A stretch of 6,053 nt of DNA from Methanobacteriota archaeon (GTDB taxonomy: Archaea > Thermoplasmatota > Thermoplasmata > RBG-16-68-12), in contig VBLR01000059.1 in NCBI GenBank assembly GCA_005878665.1, forward strand, positions 1-6,053. Reading direction: 5' to 3'. Below, piece by piece: positions 1 to 5,707 of this stretch (position 1 is the stretch's first letter; the number at the start of each line of letters is the position of its first letter). Made by a program: the position numbers and the translations under genes. The notes below the pieces were generated by a model. That model did not search any database and was not told the DNA's origin. It was given only the letters and a program-made list of their open reading frames with translations.

Positions 1-301
1 GGAACAAGCCCCGCCACACGCCCGTGGCGCCCTTCCACTCCTTGTCGAAGTCGGTGACCTTGACCGCCGCGCCTGCCTTCGAGTTCCACCACAGATCCGC
101 CGTCGGGTCCGTCGGAGGGAACTTCGTGTACTGAATCGTCTCCCGGATCTCGCCGGAGAACTTGAGCGGCGGCGGGAGGATCTGGCCCATGGTGAGGCCT
201 CCGAGGCCCAGGACCGCGCCGACCGCGCCGGCGGTCACGCCGACCTTGACCCAGTCGCGGCGGGTCCAACCCTTGTCCTTATCCTCTTTCTCCCAGCTCA
301 T
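1..301 (-). CDS. Probable Rieske-type iron-sulfur protein, N-terminal part (partial)
   Basis: About 100 residues are visible; the gene runs off the left edge, so its 3' part is missing. The protein starts at ATG 301-299 with MSWEKEDKDKG, followed by a twin-arginine motif (TRRDWVKVG, about residues 13-21) and a Gly/Ala/Val/Leu-rich hydrophobic helix to about residue 41. This is a TAT-type signal or uncleaved N-terminal anchor. After it come a Pro-rich linker and the start of a beta-type domain with a VWRGLF segment, which resembles the xWRGxPV strand of Rieske proteins. TAT-dependent export of a folded Fe-S protein and an N-terminal anchor are typical of that family. The diagnostic CxH...CxxH cluster ligands would lie beyond the window, so the assignment is inferred. 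The start is supported by a GGAGG Shine-Dalgarno sequence at 307-311 with a 5-nt spacer. It is the third gene of the leftward operon, 10 bp after the two-helix protein. Another TAT-exported redox protein remains possible. Confidence 0.6.
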   Translation of the reverse strand, partial: MSWEKEDKDKGWTRRDWVKVGVTAGAVGAVLGLGGLTMGQILPPPLKFSGEIRETIQYTKFPPTDPTADLWWNSKAGAAVKVTDFDKEWKGATGVWRGLF

Positions 302-306
302 CGAGG

Positions 307-311
307 CCTCC
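307..311 (-). promoter_or_regulatory. Shine-Dalgarno site for the probable Rieske gene
   Basis: On the minus strand the sequence reads TGA-GGAGG-CCTCG-ATG, so the SD begins directly after the upstream gene's stop codon and sits 5 nt before the ATG at 301. This fixes the start of the Rieske-like gene and suggests translational coupling. Confidence 0.7.
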
Positions 312-605
312 TCATCGGAACGGTCTCGTCAGGACGATTTTCGGCCTTCGAATCTTATGTATCAGCTCGTCCGGCATGAACTCTTTGCGATAGATGTCGA
401 TCGCGAAGGCGAGCAGGAGGAAGACCATCCCCATGAACAGCGCCATGTATGAGTCGGTCTGGGTGTCCGAAATCCCGGACAGGTCTTGCAGCGCGACGAT
501 GACGGTCAAGATGCTGAACCACAGGATCCCGACGACGAGCCCGCCGATCGCGAGCGCCGCCATCGAACTCCGCTTTGGGGCGTCCGTCCGAATCAGATCC
601 GTCAC
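312..605 (-). CDS. Small two-helix membrane protein of unknown function
   Basis: I do not recognise this 97-residue protein. It starts at a GTG (605-603) that overlaps the stop codon of the copper-protein gene (GTGA), and a purine-rich GAGGAAGGG stretch lies upstream. A much longer upstream extension in the same frame would lie inside the cupredoxin gene and is rejected. The protein has a short charged N-terminus (about residues 1-13), a first membrane helix (about 15-40, with LAIGGLVVGILWF), a short polar loop rich in Ser, Asp and Thr (about 43-52), a second helix (about 53-71, with LFMGMVFLLLAFAI) and a basic C-terminal tail (RRPKIVLTRPFR). No metal-binding Cys/His cluster is present. Lying between a blue-copper protein and a probable Rieske protein, it may be an accessory or assembly subunit of that respiratory complex. 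This role is inferred from position alone. Confidence 0.75.
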   Translation of the reverse strand: MTDLIRTDAPKRSSMAALAIGGLVVGILWFSILTVIVALQDLSGISDTQTDSYMALFMGMVFLLLAFAIDIYRKEFMPDELIHKIRRPKIVLTRPFR

Positions 606-1249
606 GGGAGACCCTTCCTCACGTGCTCGTGGTGGTCTTTGAAATGACCGCTCGAGGACTTGATGATGAAGTAACTGATGATCGTCCAGGCGAGCGTCGC
701 AGCGATGCCGATGATGCCGATCCAGTACGCCCGGATCAGAATCCCCTTTTCGGGTGTCGGCCCCGTCAACCCCGCAAGGAGGATCTCTCCCGTCATGCCG
801 GCAGACCGATGCGGAATGCAAAACCAGCGAATCCCTTGGCCCGACGACTCCGGGGTGAAGGACACGCCTTTGTACGTAATGTTTGTCAAGCTATTGATGT
901 GAAATTCGAAACTTATGTTCTTTCCCGGCGCGACGCTGGCGGTGCTACTGTTCCCGATCTCCGTTACCGAATTATCGGAATTGGCGATGGAAAAGGTATG
1001 GACCATCCCGCCGCCGACTGTGTAATTGTTCATGAATGTGATGTTCAGCGTGATGTTGACCTGTGGGATGATGATCGTCGCAGGGACGAAGCGGGTTGCC
1101 CCGCCCGGATCGACGCCGATCGTGACGAAGAAACTCGGACTCGGGGCCACCGATGGGCCCGACGGCGTCGCCGAGGCCACAGAAATCGCCGGTGGCACCG
1201 CGAAAATTGCAATCAGAACGGCGATCACGAGGAGCGCGGAGTTCCTCAT
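602..1249 (-). CDS. Membrane-anchored type 1 (blue) copper protein, cupredoxin family
   Basis: This 215-residue protein is probably a one-electron carrier on the outer face of the membrane. It has a Sec-type signal peptide (about residues 1-27, hydrophobic core LLVIAVLIAIFAV), a Pro/Ser linker, a cupredoxin beta-domain (about 40-160), and a C-terminal membrane helix (about 170-196) ending in a His/Lys-rich cytoplasmic tail. The type 1 copper ligands are visible: His84 in VHTFS, then Cys144-x2-His147-x4-Met152 in FCIPHRSAGM, which has plastocyanin-like spacing. It lacks the second Cys of a CuA centre, which argues against cytochrome oxidase subunit II. Sulfocyanin, halocyanin or auracyanin-like proteins are the nearest known types. 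A TAA codon lies four codons upstream in frame, which together with GAGG at -8 supports the ATG at 1249. It is the first gene of the leftward operon and likely exchanges electrons with the downstream Rieske-containing complex or a terminal oxidase. Confidence 0.82.
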   Translation of the reverse strand: MRNSALLVIAVLIAIFAVPPAISVASATPSGPSVAPSPSFFVTIGVDPGGATRFVPATIIIPQVNITLNITFMNNYTVGGGMVHTFSIANSDNSVTEIGNSSTASVAPGKNISFEFHINSLTNITYKGVSFTPESSGQGIRWFCIPHRSAGMTGEILLAGLTGPTPEKGILIRAYWIGIIGIAATLAWTIISYFIIKSSSGHFKDHHEHVRKGLP

Positions 1250-1314
1250 CCCAGGATCCTCTTACTCCCGATCCCATCTAGAGACTTTCGGGCATTCGCG
1301 AAAAAGAGCGTTCC

Positions 1315-1323
1315 CTATTTATA
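1315..1323 (-). promoter_or_regulatory. TATA box for the copper protein / Rieske operon
   Basis: The minus strand reads TATAAATAG, an excellent match to an archaeal TATA box. Initiation about 25 nt downstream would fall near 1290-1296 and give a leader of roughly 45 nt before the ATG at 1249. That leader carries the GAGG ribosome-binding site, so this operon appears to be leadered, unlike the ATP synthase operon. No strong purine-rich BRE is visible directly upstream. Confidence 0.65.
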
Positions 1324-1333
1324 CGTTGTGCAC

Positions 1334-1380
1334 GAGTCCATTTTTCCTCCTTAGAATGCGTCGCTATGAGTCAATTTTTC
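1334..1380. repeat. Near-perfect 13-bp direct repeat, possible operator pair
   Basis: GAGTCCATTTTTC at 1334-1346 and GAGTCAATTTTTC at 1368-1380 match at 12 of 13 positions in the same orientation, 34 bp apart start to start. The copy at 1334 lies 11 bp upstream of the leftward TATA box, a position typical of archaeal activator sites. A regulatory role is inference; chance similarity of A/T runs is possible. Confidence 0.4.
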
Positions 1381-1419
1381 ATGGGTGAACCGCGGTCGCG
1401 AGTTGCATCCACTTGAAAT

Positions 1420-1446
1420 GATAAAAAGCGACGGATAAAAATGCGA
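1420..1446 (+). repeat. Tandem GATAAAAA-(T)GCGA repeat, possible upstream promoter element
   Basis: GATAAAAAGCGA (1420-1431) is followed by GATAAAAATGCGA (1434-1446), a 14-bp period. Each copy resembles an archaeal TATA box, and the first is preceded by GAAAT. If used, they would start transcripts near 1450-1465 with a leader of about 60-75 nt. They may instead be A-rich upstream sequence. Confidence 0.3.
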
Positions 1447-1488
1447 GCCCCCCGTGGCGTCCGAGCATCCGCAACGTCGCGCACTCGA

Positions 1489-1503
1489 CGAAAACCTTTA
1501 AAG
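1489..1503 (+). promoter_or_regulatory. BRE/TATA-like promoter of the ATP synthase operon
   Basis: CGAAAA at 1489-1494 followed by CCTTTAAAG (about 1495-1503) matches an archaeal purine-rich BRE plus a TTTAAA-type TATA box. The TATA centre (about 1499-1500) is some 25 nt before the ATG at 1524. Transcription should therefore begin at or within a few bases of that start codon. No Shine-Dalgarno sequence precedes the ATG, consistent with a leaderless mRNA. Confidence 0.6.
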
Positions 1504-1523
1504 ACGGGCCTAGTTCTCCCCGG

Positions 1524-1859
1524 ATGTTCCGCATGAGCAAAGAGGAAACTCTCCAGAAAATCAAACAGGTGGAGGCTCAGATTCGAACAATGAAGGAAGA
1601 GGCGGAACGAGAGCGCGAATCGACCCTGCGGAACGCCAGGCGAGAAGCGCTCGAATTGACCGAACAGTTCCAAGAACAAGCAGAGGCGCGCTACCGCGAA
1701 ATCGTTAGCGCCGCCGAGGCACAGATTGAGTCCGAACGCGAAAAGCTCCTCGCCGCCGCCCGAGAAGACGCTGCTCGAATGACCGGGCAGGGGAAAGCGA
1801 ACGTCGATCGGGCGGTGGATCTCGTGTTGGGCAAGTTCCGAGGTGCGATTCGTGCTTAG
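1524..1859 (+). CDS. ahaH: A-type ATP synthase subunit H (peripheral stalk)
   Basis: This 111-residue protein is almost wholly alpha-helical and charged, with long Glu/Arg/Lys/Ala heptad patterns from about residue 5 to 95 and no membrane segment. That is the pattern of the archaeal H (also called G) stalk subunit, which pairs with subunit E in a right-handed coiled coil linking the catalytic head to membrane subunit I. The length is normal for the family (about 105 residues). The C-terminus (VDLVLGKFRGAIRA) is the usual short terminal helix. The ATG at 1524 agrees with the predicted leaderless transcription start. An ATG at 1533 (MSKEETLQ) is a credible alternative and matches the usual family N-terminus, but neither has an SD. 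It is the first gene of the operon and overlaps the start of subunit I. Assignment rests on composition plus position, because coiled-coil proteins have few diagnostic residues. Confidence 0.85.
   Translation: MFRMSKEETLQKIKQVEAQIRTMKEEAERERESTLRNARREALELTEQFQEQAEARYREIVSAAEAQIESEREKLLAAAREDAARMTGQGKANVDRAVDLVLGKFRGAIRA
1840..1843 (+). promoter_or_regulatory. Shine-Dalgarno site deciding the subunit I start
   Basis: GAGG lies 8 nt upstream of the GTG at 1852, inside the end of the H gene. The competing GTG at 1843 overlaps this SD and has no site of its own, so 1852 is preferred. Confidence 0.6.
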
Positions 1860-3816
1860 GCCCGAACGCATGAGCCGGGCCGTGATCGCGGGGCCGCGGG
1901 ACAAACTGCCACAATGTATCGAGGTCCTTCATGAACTCAAGCTGATCCACATCATCGATCACCATGGCGAGGACGACACGTTTCGAATCGGAAAGCCGCT
2001 CTCGCCAGCCGCGGAACTGTCGGACAACCTCATCAAGCTCCGGTCGATCGCCAGCATCCTTGCAATCAAGGCGCCAACGAAGGAGAAGGAACGAGTCCGG
2101 ATCGAGGAGCTTCGGCAAAAAGTCCTGAGCCTTGAGCTCAACATCACCGAAGAGGATGCGGCCCGCAAGAAAGCGGAGGGGCTGTTGGGAGACCTCGAAC
2201 GACGGATCGAGGAGCTCCGTCCGTTCGCTTCGATCGGCCTGCCCTTGGAGGCGTACCGAGGTTACGAGTCCCTGACGGTCATCGTCGGGAGGGTCCAGCG
2301 CGACATCGCCGGCTTCGAAGAGGCGATGCCGGTGGCGGAGATTTTCCGGGGCCCAGACGTCGTCGCGGCATTCGTGCCGAGGGCGTCGTCCGAGCAAGCC
2401 CTTGCGCTCTTGGGTCGGTCGGGCTTCACCCAGCTGGACATACCCGCTGGCGAAGGCAGCCCGAAGGCCCTCCTCGATGCCGCGGTTGCCGATCGAGACA
2501 AGTGGGAAGCCCGGCTCGAGGAGATCCAGGGTCGACTCGAGAAGATGCGAGAGCGCTATGCTGCCTTCGTCGTCGCGGCCGAGGAGGCGCTCGAGGTCGA
2601 AGTCGACAAGGCGGAAGCGCCTCTCCGATTCGCGGTGAGCGACCACTCGTTCGTCATCGATGGATGGGTGCCCTCGTCTGGTTTCAAAGCGCTGCAGACA
2701 CGCTTGGAGGGGCTCGGGATCTATGTGGAGTCGGGCGAATCCAAGGAGGGACACGAAGACGAGGCGCCTCCCGTGCTCCTGAGGAATCCGAAGCCGGCGA
2801 GGCCGTTCGAATTCCTCATTCACCTGTACTCGACGCCGAGTTACCACGAGCTTGACCCGACGTTGTTCCTGTTTATCGCGGCGCCGTTCTTCTTCGGATT
2901 CATGATCGGCGATGTGGGATACGGGGCCCTATTCATCGCGCTTGGAGTCGTTGCGGCGATCCGACTCAACCCGAAGAGCATCTGGTGGCGCATCCTGTTT
3001 GTGACCGCAGTCGGCGGCGTCTGGTCGGTCCTCTTTGGCCTCTTCGTGTTCGGTGAAGCCTTTGGACTCCCGTTCCATCCCGCCCCGGGCCATCTGGAAG
3101 AACTGAACTGGGAATCGTTCGGCATGTTCGTCCCCATCCCGACGCTGATCCACAAGGCGTTCGGGATCGCCGACATGATCTACCTATCGCTTCTGTTCGC
3201 GGCCCTGCACCTCGGCACCGGATACCTCATCGGGTTCGTCAACGAAGTCCATCACAACAAAGGACATGCGGTCGCCAAGTTGGGATGGTTCATGTGTCTC
3301 TTTGGCCTCTTCACCCTGCTGACCTATTCCTTGCGGTGGAATCCGATCGCCCGCTGGGTCTGGGACGTGCCGCTCGGGTGGTTTCCTCGCATGATCGAGC
3401 CCCTGGGCCTCCGCGGGTTCTTGGGCGTGGAAATCCCCTTTGCCTCCTTCATCCTCATTCTCGGAGCCCTGCTCGGACTCTTCGAGTCGGTTATCGCGCC
3501 CATCGAGGTGGCGAGCCTCCTCGCGAACATCATGTCGTACATGCGGCTGGCGGGGATCGGGATCGGGAAGGCAGCGATCGCAGCCGCCTTCAACACGATC
3601 CTCTTCCAAGACATGATCCTGACGGGACAAATCGGCTTCGTCATTGGCGGAATCGCCTTTCTGATCATGGCGCAGGTGCTCGTATTCCTCCTGGGTTGGA
3701 TCTCGGCTGGAATCCAAGCCCTCCGGCTCAACTACATGGAGGCGTTCATCAAGTTCTACAAGGGCAACGGAATTCCATTCCGTCCCTTTGGACTCCGAGC
3801 GACACAGGAGGTTTAG
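1852..3816 (+). CDS. atpI: A-type ATP synthase subunit I (membrane stator, subunit a)
   Basis: This 654-residue protein forms the stationary ion half-channels next to the c-ring and anchors the peripheral stalks. The N-terminal half (about residues 1-320) is soluble, begins with VLRPERMSRAVIAGP typical of the family, and has coiled-coil stretches near 60-125 and 215-255. The C-terminal half has about seven or eight membrane helices. It opens with the signature YHELDPT (331-337) and FFGFMIGDVGYG (about 347-358). The essential channel arginine is Arg565 in SYMRLAGIGIG. The end carries the conserved ALRLNYMEAFIKFYKGNG motif. Length and domain order are normal. GTG 1852 is chosen because GAGG sits 8 nt upstream and the N-terminus then matches the family. 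GTG 1843 would add three residues and ATG 1879 would remove the conserved start. The gene overlaps the H stop codon by 8 bp. Confidence 0.96.
   Translation: MLRPERMSRAVIAGPRDKLPQCIEVLHELKLIHIIDHHGEDDTFRIGKPLSPAAELSDNLIKLRSIASILAIKAPTKEKERVRIEELRQKVLSLELNITEEDAARKKAEGLLGDLERRIEELRPFASIGLPLEAYRGYESLTVIVGRVQRDIAGFEEAMPVAEIFRGPDVVAAFVPRASSEQALALLGRSGFTQLDIPAGEGSPKALLDAAVADRDKWEARLEEIQGRLEKMRERYAAFVVAAEEALEVEVDKAEAPLRFAVSDHSFVIDGWVPSSGFKALQTRLEGLGIYVESGESKEGHEDEAPPVLLRNPKPARPFEFLIHLYSTPSYHELDPTLFLFIAAPFFFGFMIGDVGYGALFIALGVVAAIRLNPKSIWWRILFVTAVGGVWSVLFGLFVFGEAFGLPFHPAPGHLEELNWESFGMFVPIPTLIHKAFGIADMIYLSLLFAALHLGTGYLIGFVNEVHHNKGHAVAKLGWFMCLFGLFTLLTYSLRWNPIARWVWDVPLGWFPRMIEPLGLRGFLGVEIPFASFILILGALLGLFESVIAPIEVASLLANIMSYMRLAGIGIGKAAIAAAFNTILFQDMILTGQIGFVIGGIAFLIMAQVLVFLLGWISAGIQALRLNYMEAFIKFYKGNGIPFRPFGLRATQEV
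3806..3812 (+). promoter_or_regulatory. Shine-Dalgarno site for the c subunit
   Basis: AGGAGGT lies at the end of the subunit I gene with an 8-nt spacer to the ATG at 3821. It is the strongest ribosome-binding site in the operon, which suits the c subunit because many copies are needed per enzyme. It also rejects an upstream in-frame ATG at 3788 that would add an Arg-rich extension. Confidence 0.75.
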
Positions 3817-3820
3817 ACGA

Positions 3821-4045
3821 ATGGCAGACCCGTTGGCTGCGATGGCCGCAGCGATAACCATGGCTGGGACAGGAATTGCGACCGCATGGACGCAGAAGAT
3901 CGTCGGTGGGGCGACCGTCGGGGCGATGGCCGAGAAACCCGAGTTGTTCGGGCGGGGCCTGGTCTTGATGGCTCTTCCGGAAACGATCGTCGTGTTCGGG
4001 CTCGTGATCGCCCTGCAGCTGCTCACGAAGGTCGCGGCTCCCTAA
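3821..4045 (+). CDS. atpK: A-type ATP synthase subunit K (c-ring proteolipid)
   Basis: This 74-residue proteolipid is a single hairpin of two membrane helices and forms the ion-carrying rotor ring. Helix 1 spans about residues 5-36 and contains GTGIATAWTQKIVGGATVGA. The polar loop AEKPELFGRG (37-46) binds the central stalk. Helix 2 (about 47-70) contains the ion-carrying Glu54 in ALPETIVVFG. The short one-hairpin form is common in archaea, in contrast to the fused V-type proteolipids. The first helix is unusual: Gln25 lies where Na+-dependent c subunits have theirs, and Lys26 and Trp23 replace small residues of the usual Gly/Ala pattern. The Thr and Tyr of a full Na+ site are Ile56 and Phe59 here, so ion specificity is unclear and H+ is somewhat favoured. 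The gene begins 4 bp after subunit I. Confidence 0.94.
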   Translation: MADPLAAMAAAITMAGTGIATAWTQKIVGGATVGAMAEKPELFGRGLVLMALPETIVVFGLVIALQLLTKVAAP

Positions 4046-4055
4046 AGCGGTCGGC

Positions 4056-4613
4056 ATGGGGCTCGAATCGGTCGTCGAGGACGTCCTCGGGCGAGGGCGC
4101 TCCGAGGTAGAGGAAATCCGCCGCGCCGCCTTGGCGGAGCGCGATCGGATATTGCAGAATGCCCGGGCGGAGGGAGCGAAGCTCGTGGAGATCCGAGAGC
4201 AGGAAGCCAGGAAAGCCGTGGAACGCCTGCGGGTCCAAGCCCTCGCCCGGGCTGAGCTCGAGAGCAAGAAGATCGTGCTTTCCGCGGAAAAGGGGCTGCT
4301 GGATAAGGTGTATGCGAAGGTCCTCGAGAAACTGGCCGTCCTCGAGGATGGAGGGGCCATCCTGCAATCTTTGCTCAAGGCGCACGCAGCCGATTGGCGC
4401 ACGGGGAAGGTCTACTGCAACGAGAAAGACGCCACCGCCGTCCGGGCCGTGGTCGGGTCCAGTTTCGGTGAAACGATCGATTGTGTCGGGGGCATCGTCA
4501 TCGAGAGCGGTGACGGAACCCACCGGATCGACCTGCGGTACGAGACGCTCCTCGCCGACGTCTGGCGGGATTCGATTCGCGAGGTCGCGGAGGTGCTATG
4601 GCCGCGCCGATGA
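4056..4613 (+). CDS. atpE: A-type ATP synthase subunit E (peripheral stalk)
   Basis: This 185-residue protein is the partner of subunit H in the peripheral stalk. It caps the stalk at the top of the catalytic A/B head. Residues 1-85 form a long charged helix rich in Glu, Arg, Ala and Lys with heptad spacing. Residues about 90-185 form the globular head-binding domain, ending with the family's GGIVIESGDGTHRIDLRYE segment (145-163) and ALLADVW-like helix to the C-terminus. Length is near the family's usual 185-200. The ATG at 4056 follows the c subunit by 10 bp with only a weak upstream ribosome-binding site, so translation may depend on coupling. Its 3' end overlaps the start of subunit C. Glu- and Ala-rich helices alone would be ambiguous, but the C-terminal motif and operon position make the call firm. 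Confidence 0.93.
   Translation: MGLESVVEDVLGRGRSEVEEIRRAALAERDRILQNARAEGAKLVEIREQEARKAVERLRVQALARAELESKKIVLSAEKGLLDKVYAKVLEKLAVLEDGGAILQSLLKAHAADWRTGKVYCNEKDATAVRAVVGSSFGETIDCVGGIVIESGDGTHRIDLRYETLLADVWRDSIREVAEVLWPRR
4589..4594 (+). promoter_or_regulatory. Shine-Dalgarno-like site for subunit C
   Basis: GGAGGT at the end of the subunit E gene lies 3 nt before the ATG at 4598 (4 nt counted from GGAGG) and about 15 nt before a second ATG at 4610. The short spacing favours 4598 but is not ideal. ATG 4610, which overlaps the E stop as ATGA, remains possible. Confidence 0.45.
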
Positions 4614-5707
4614 ACTCCGGGAGGCAATCCTACCTCAGCCAATACTGGCGACGCGTGATGCGCCACGTGCCCATCGAGAGCGGAAACTACCCCTATGTGA
4701 CGGCCCGTGTGCGGGCCAAAAAAGCGGCCTTGCTATCCCCCGACGTGTACGAGCGGATGCTCCAGATGGAAATTCCCCAGATCGCGCGGGTCATTGGGGA
4801 AGGCGCATACAAGGCGGAGGTGCTCGCCCTCGCGTCGAAGGCGTCCGGCGTCGACCTGATCGAGCTCGCCACGAGCCGGAACCTCGCGGCCGTGTTCACA
4901 CAAATCATCGGGTTCTCCGAGGGCGAACTCCGACAGATGATCGGATGGTATCTGGACCGGTTTGACGTTCAGAACATCAAGACGATCGTCCGGGGGAAAA
5001 CATTTGGCGCATCGCCGACCGAAATCTCGGAGGATCTCGTCGCCGCCGGGAGCATGAAAGAATCGTTCCTCCAGGCGCTCATCGAATTGCCGACGTTGGA
5101 CGATGTCTTTGATCGGCTCGAAGGGACGATCTACGCGCAGGCCCTCGCGGCGCTCGGGAAGCGGGCGTCCGAGGTCGAGCGATGGAACGAGTGGGAGGAC
5201 CGGGTGACCCAACTGTACTACGAGAACCTCCTATTCGTCGTGCCGGAGCGGACCGACGGGACCCGCCTCATGAGGGAGTTCGTCCGGCGCGAGGTCGACA
5301 TCGTGAATCTCAAGACCCTCCTCCGATTGTGGGCCTCGAAGGCCACCCTCCAATACGACCCGTTCCTGGCGGGCGGCCTGGAGCTCCCGAAAGGCGAGCT
5401 CGCCGAAATGGTACAGATGGACGTCAACGCGCTCACCGCGCGGCTTCGGGACTACACCCTGACAGAGGACCTGGCCTCCCGTCTCCGGGACCTGCAGGCG
5501 CTCGGGGTGGGTCAGCTGGTTCGCTCGGTCGAGAAGCTCCACCTACTGGAGGCGGGGCGCTACGCGCACGTCCATCCGCTTTCCGTCTTGCCGATCCTCG
5601 ACTATGTCGTGCGCAAGGACCGGGAAGTCCAGAACCTGCGAATCATCGCGCGGGGGAAGGAGAGCGCGATGGAGCCCGACGTGATCCGGGACCTCTTGGT
5701 GGTGTAG
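4598..5707 (+). CDS. atpC: A-type ATP synthase subunit C (central stalk socket)
   Basis: This 369-residue soluble helical protein (homologue of yeast Vma6/subunit d) forms the funnel that seats the D/F central shaft on the c-ring. The N-terminal YPYVTARVRAKKAALL (about 31-46) is the family signature. Three copies of a related helix mark the known three-fold pseudo-symmetry: RFDVQNIKTIVRGK (121-134), VDIVNLKTLLRLWASK (233-248) and DREVQNLRIIARGK (341-354). Length is normal (about 340-380) and no membrane segment is present. Two starts compete, 4598 and 4610; the first is kept because GGAGG lies just upstream. It overlaps subunit E by 16 bp and abuts subunit F without a gap. The first 25 residues are not conserved-looking, so the choice of start affects nothing functional that I can see. 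Confidence 0.95.
   Translation: MAAPMNSGRQSYLSQYWRRVMRHVPIESGNYPYVTARVRAKKAALLSPDVYERMLQMEIPQIARVIGEGAYKAEVLALASKASGVDLIELATSRNLAAVFTQIIGFSEGELRQMIGWYLDRFDVQNIKTIVRGKTFGASPTEISEDLVAAGSMKESFLQALIELPTLDDVFDRLEGTIYAQALAALGKRASEVERWNEWEDRVTQLYYENLLFVVPERTDGTRLMREFVRREVDIVNLKTLLRLWASKATLQYDPFLAGGLELPKGELAEMVQMDVNALTARLRDYTLTEDLASRLRDLQALGVGQLVRSVEKLHLLEAGRYAHVHPLSVLPILDYVVRKDREVQNLRIIARGKESAMEPDVIRDLLVV

Larger units (their letters stand above)
1250..1523. other. Divergent intergenic region between the redox and ATP synthase operons
   Basis: This 274-bp stretch is richer in A/T runs than its flanks and has no convincing gene. It holds a TATA box for the leftward operon, a BRE/TATA-like element for the rightward ATP synthase operon, a 13-bp near-perfect direct repeat and a tandem GATAAAAA pair. 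Open frames crossing it on the minus strand are shadows of the ATP synthase genes. No tRNA-like fold or clear terminator was seen. Confidence 0.75.

Noticed and set aside
602..1249. Reading the copper protein as cytochrome c oxidase subunit II.
   Set aside because: There is only one cysteine in the metal loop and the spacing is C-x2-H-x4-M, not the CuA pattern C-x3-C-x3-H-x2-M. The membrane helix is C-terminal rather than a pair of N-terminal helices.
1315..1341. Minus-strand eight-codon frame (MDSCTTYK) behind a strong AAGGAGG site.
   Set aside because: It overlaps the TATA box that should drive the downstream operon, so it would lie upstream of the transcription start and not be in the mRNA. 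The SD match is probably chance.
575..1354. Plus-strand frame of 259 codons opposite the copper-protein gene.
   Set aside because: It is antisense to a gene with a signal peptide, copper ligands and a membrane anchor; its own translation is Arg/Asp-rich with no domain.
1371..1904. Minus-strand open frame covering the gap and all of ahaH.
   Set aside because: It is mostly antisense to ahaH and would cover the ATP synthase promoter; there is no family resemblance.
1705..2847. Long minus-strand open frame (380 codons) opposite atpH and atpI.
   Set aside because: It lies wholly opposite well-supported ATP synthase genes, is rich in Arg and Asp as expected from an antisense frame of GC-rich coding DNA, and shows no recognisable domain.
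3788..3820. Eleven-residue Arg-rich N-terminal extension of the c subunit.
   Set aside because: The AGGAGGT site is correctly spaced for ATG 3821, and c subunits begin directly with the first membrane helix.
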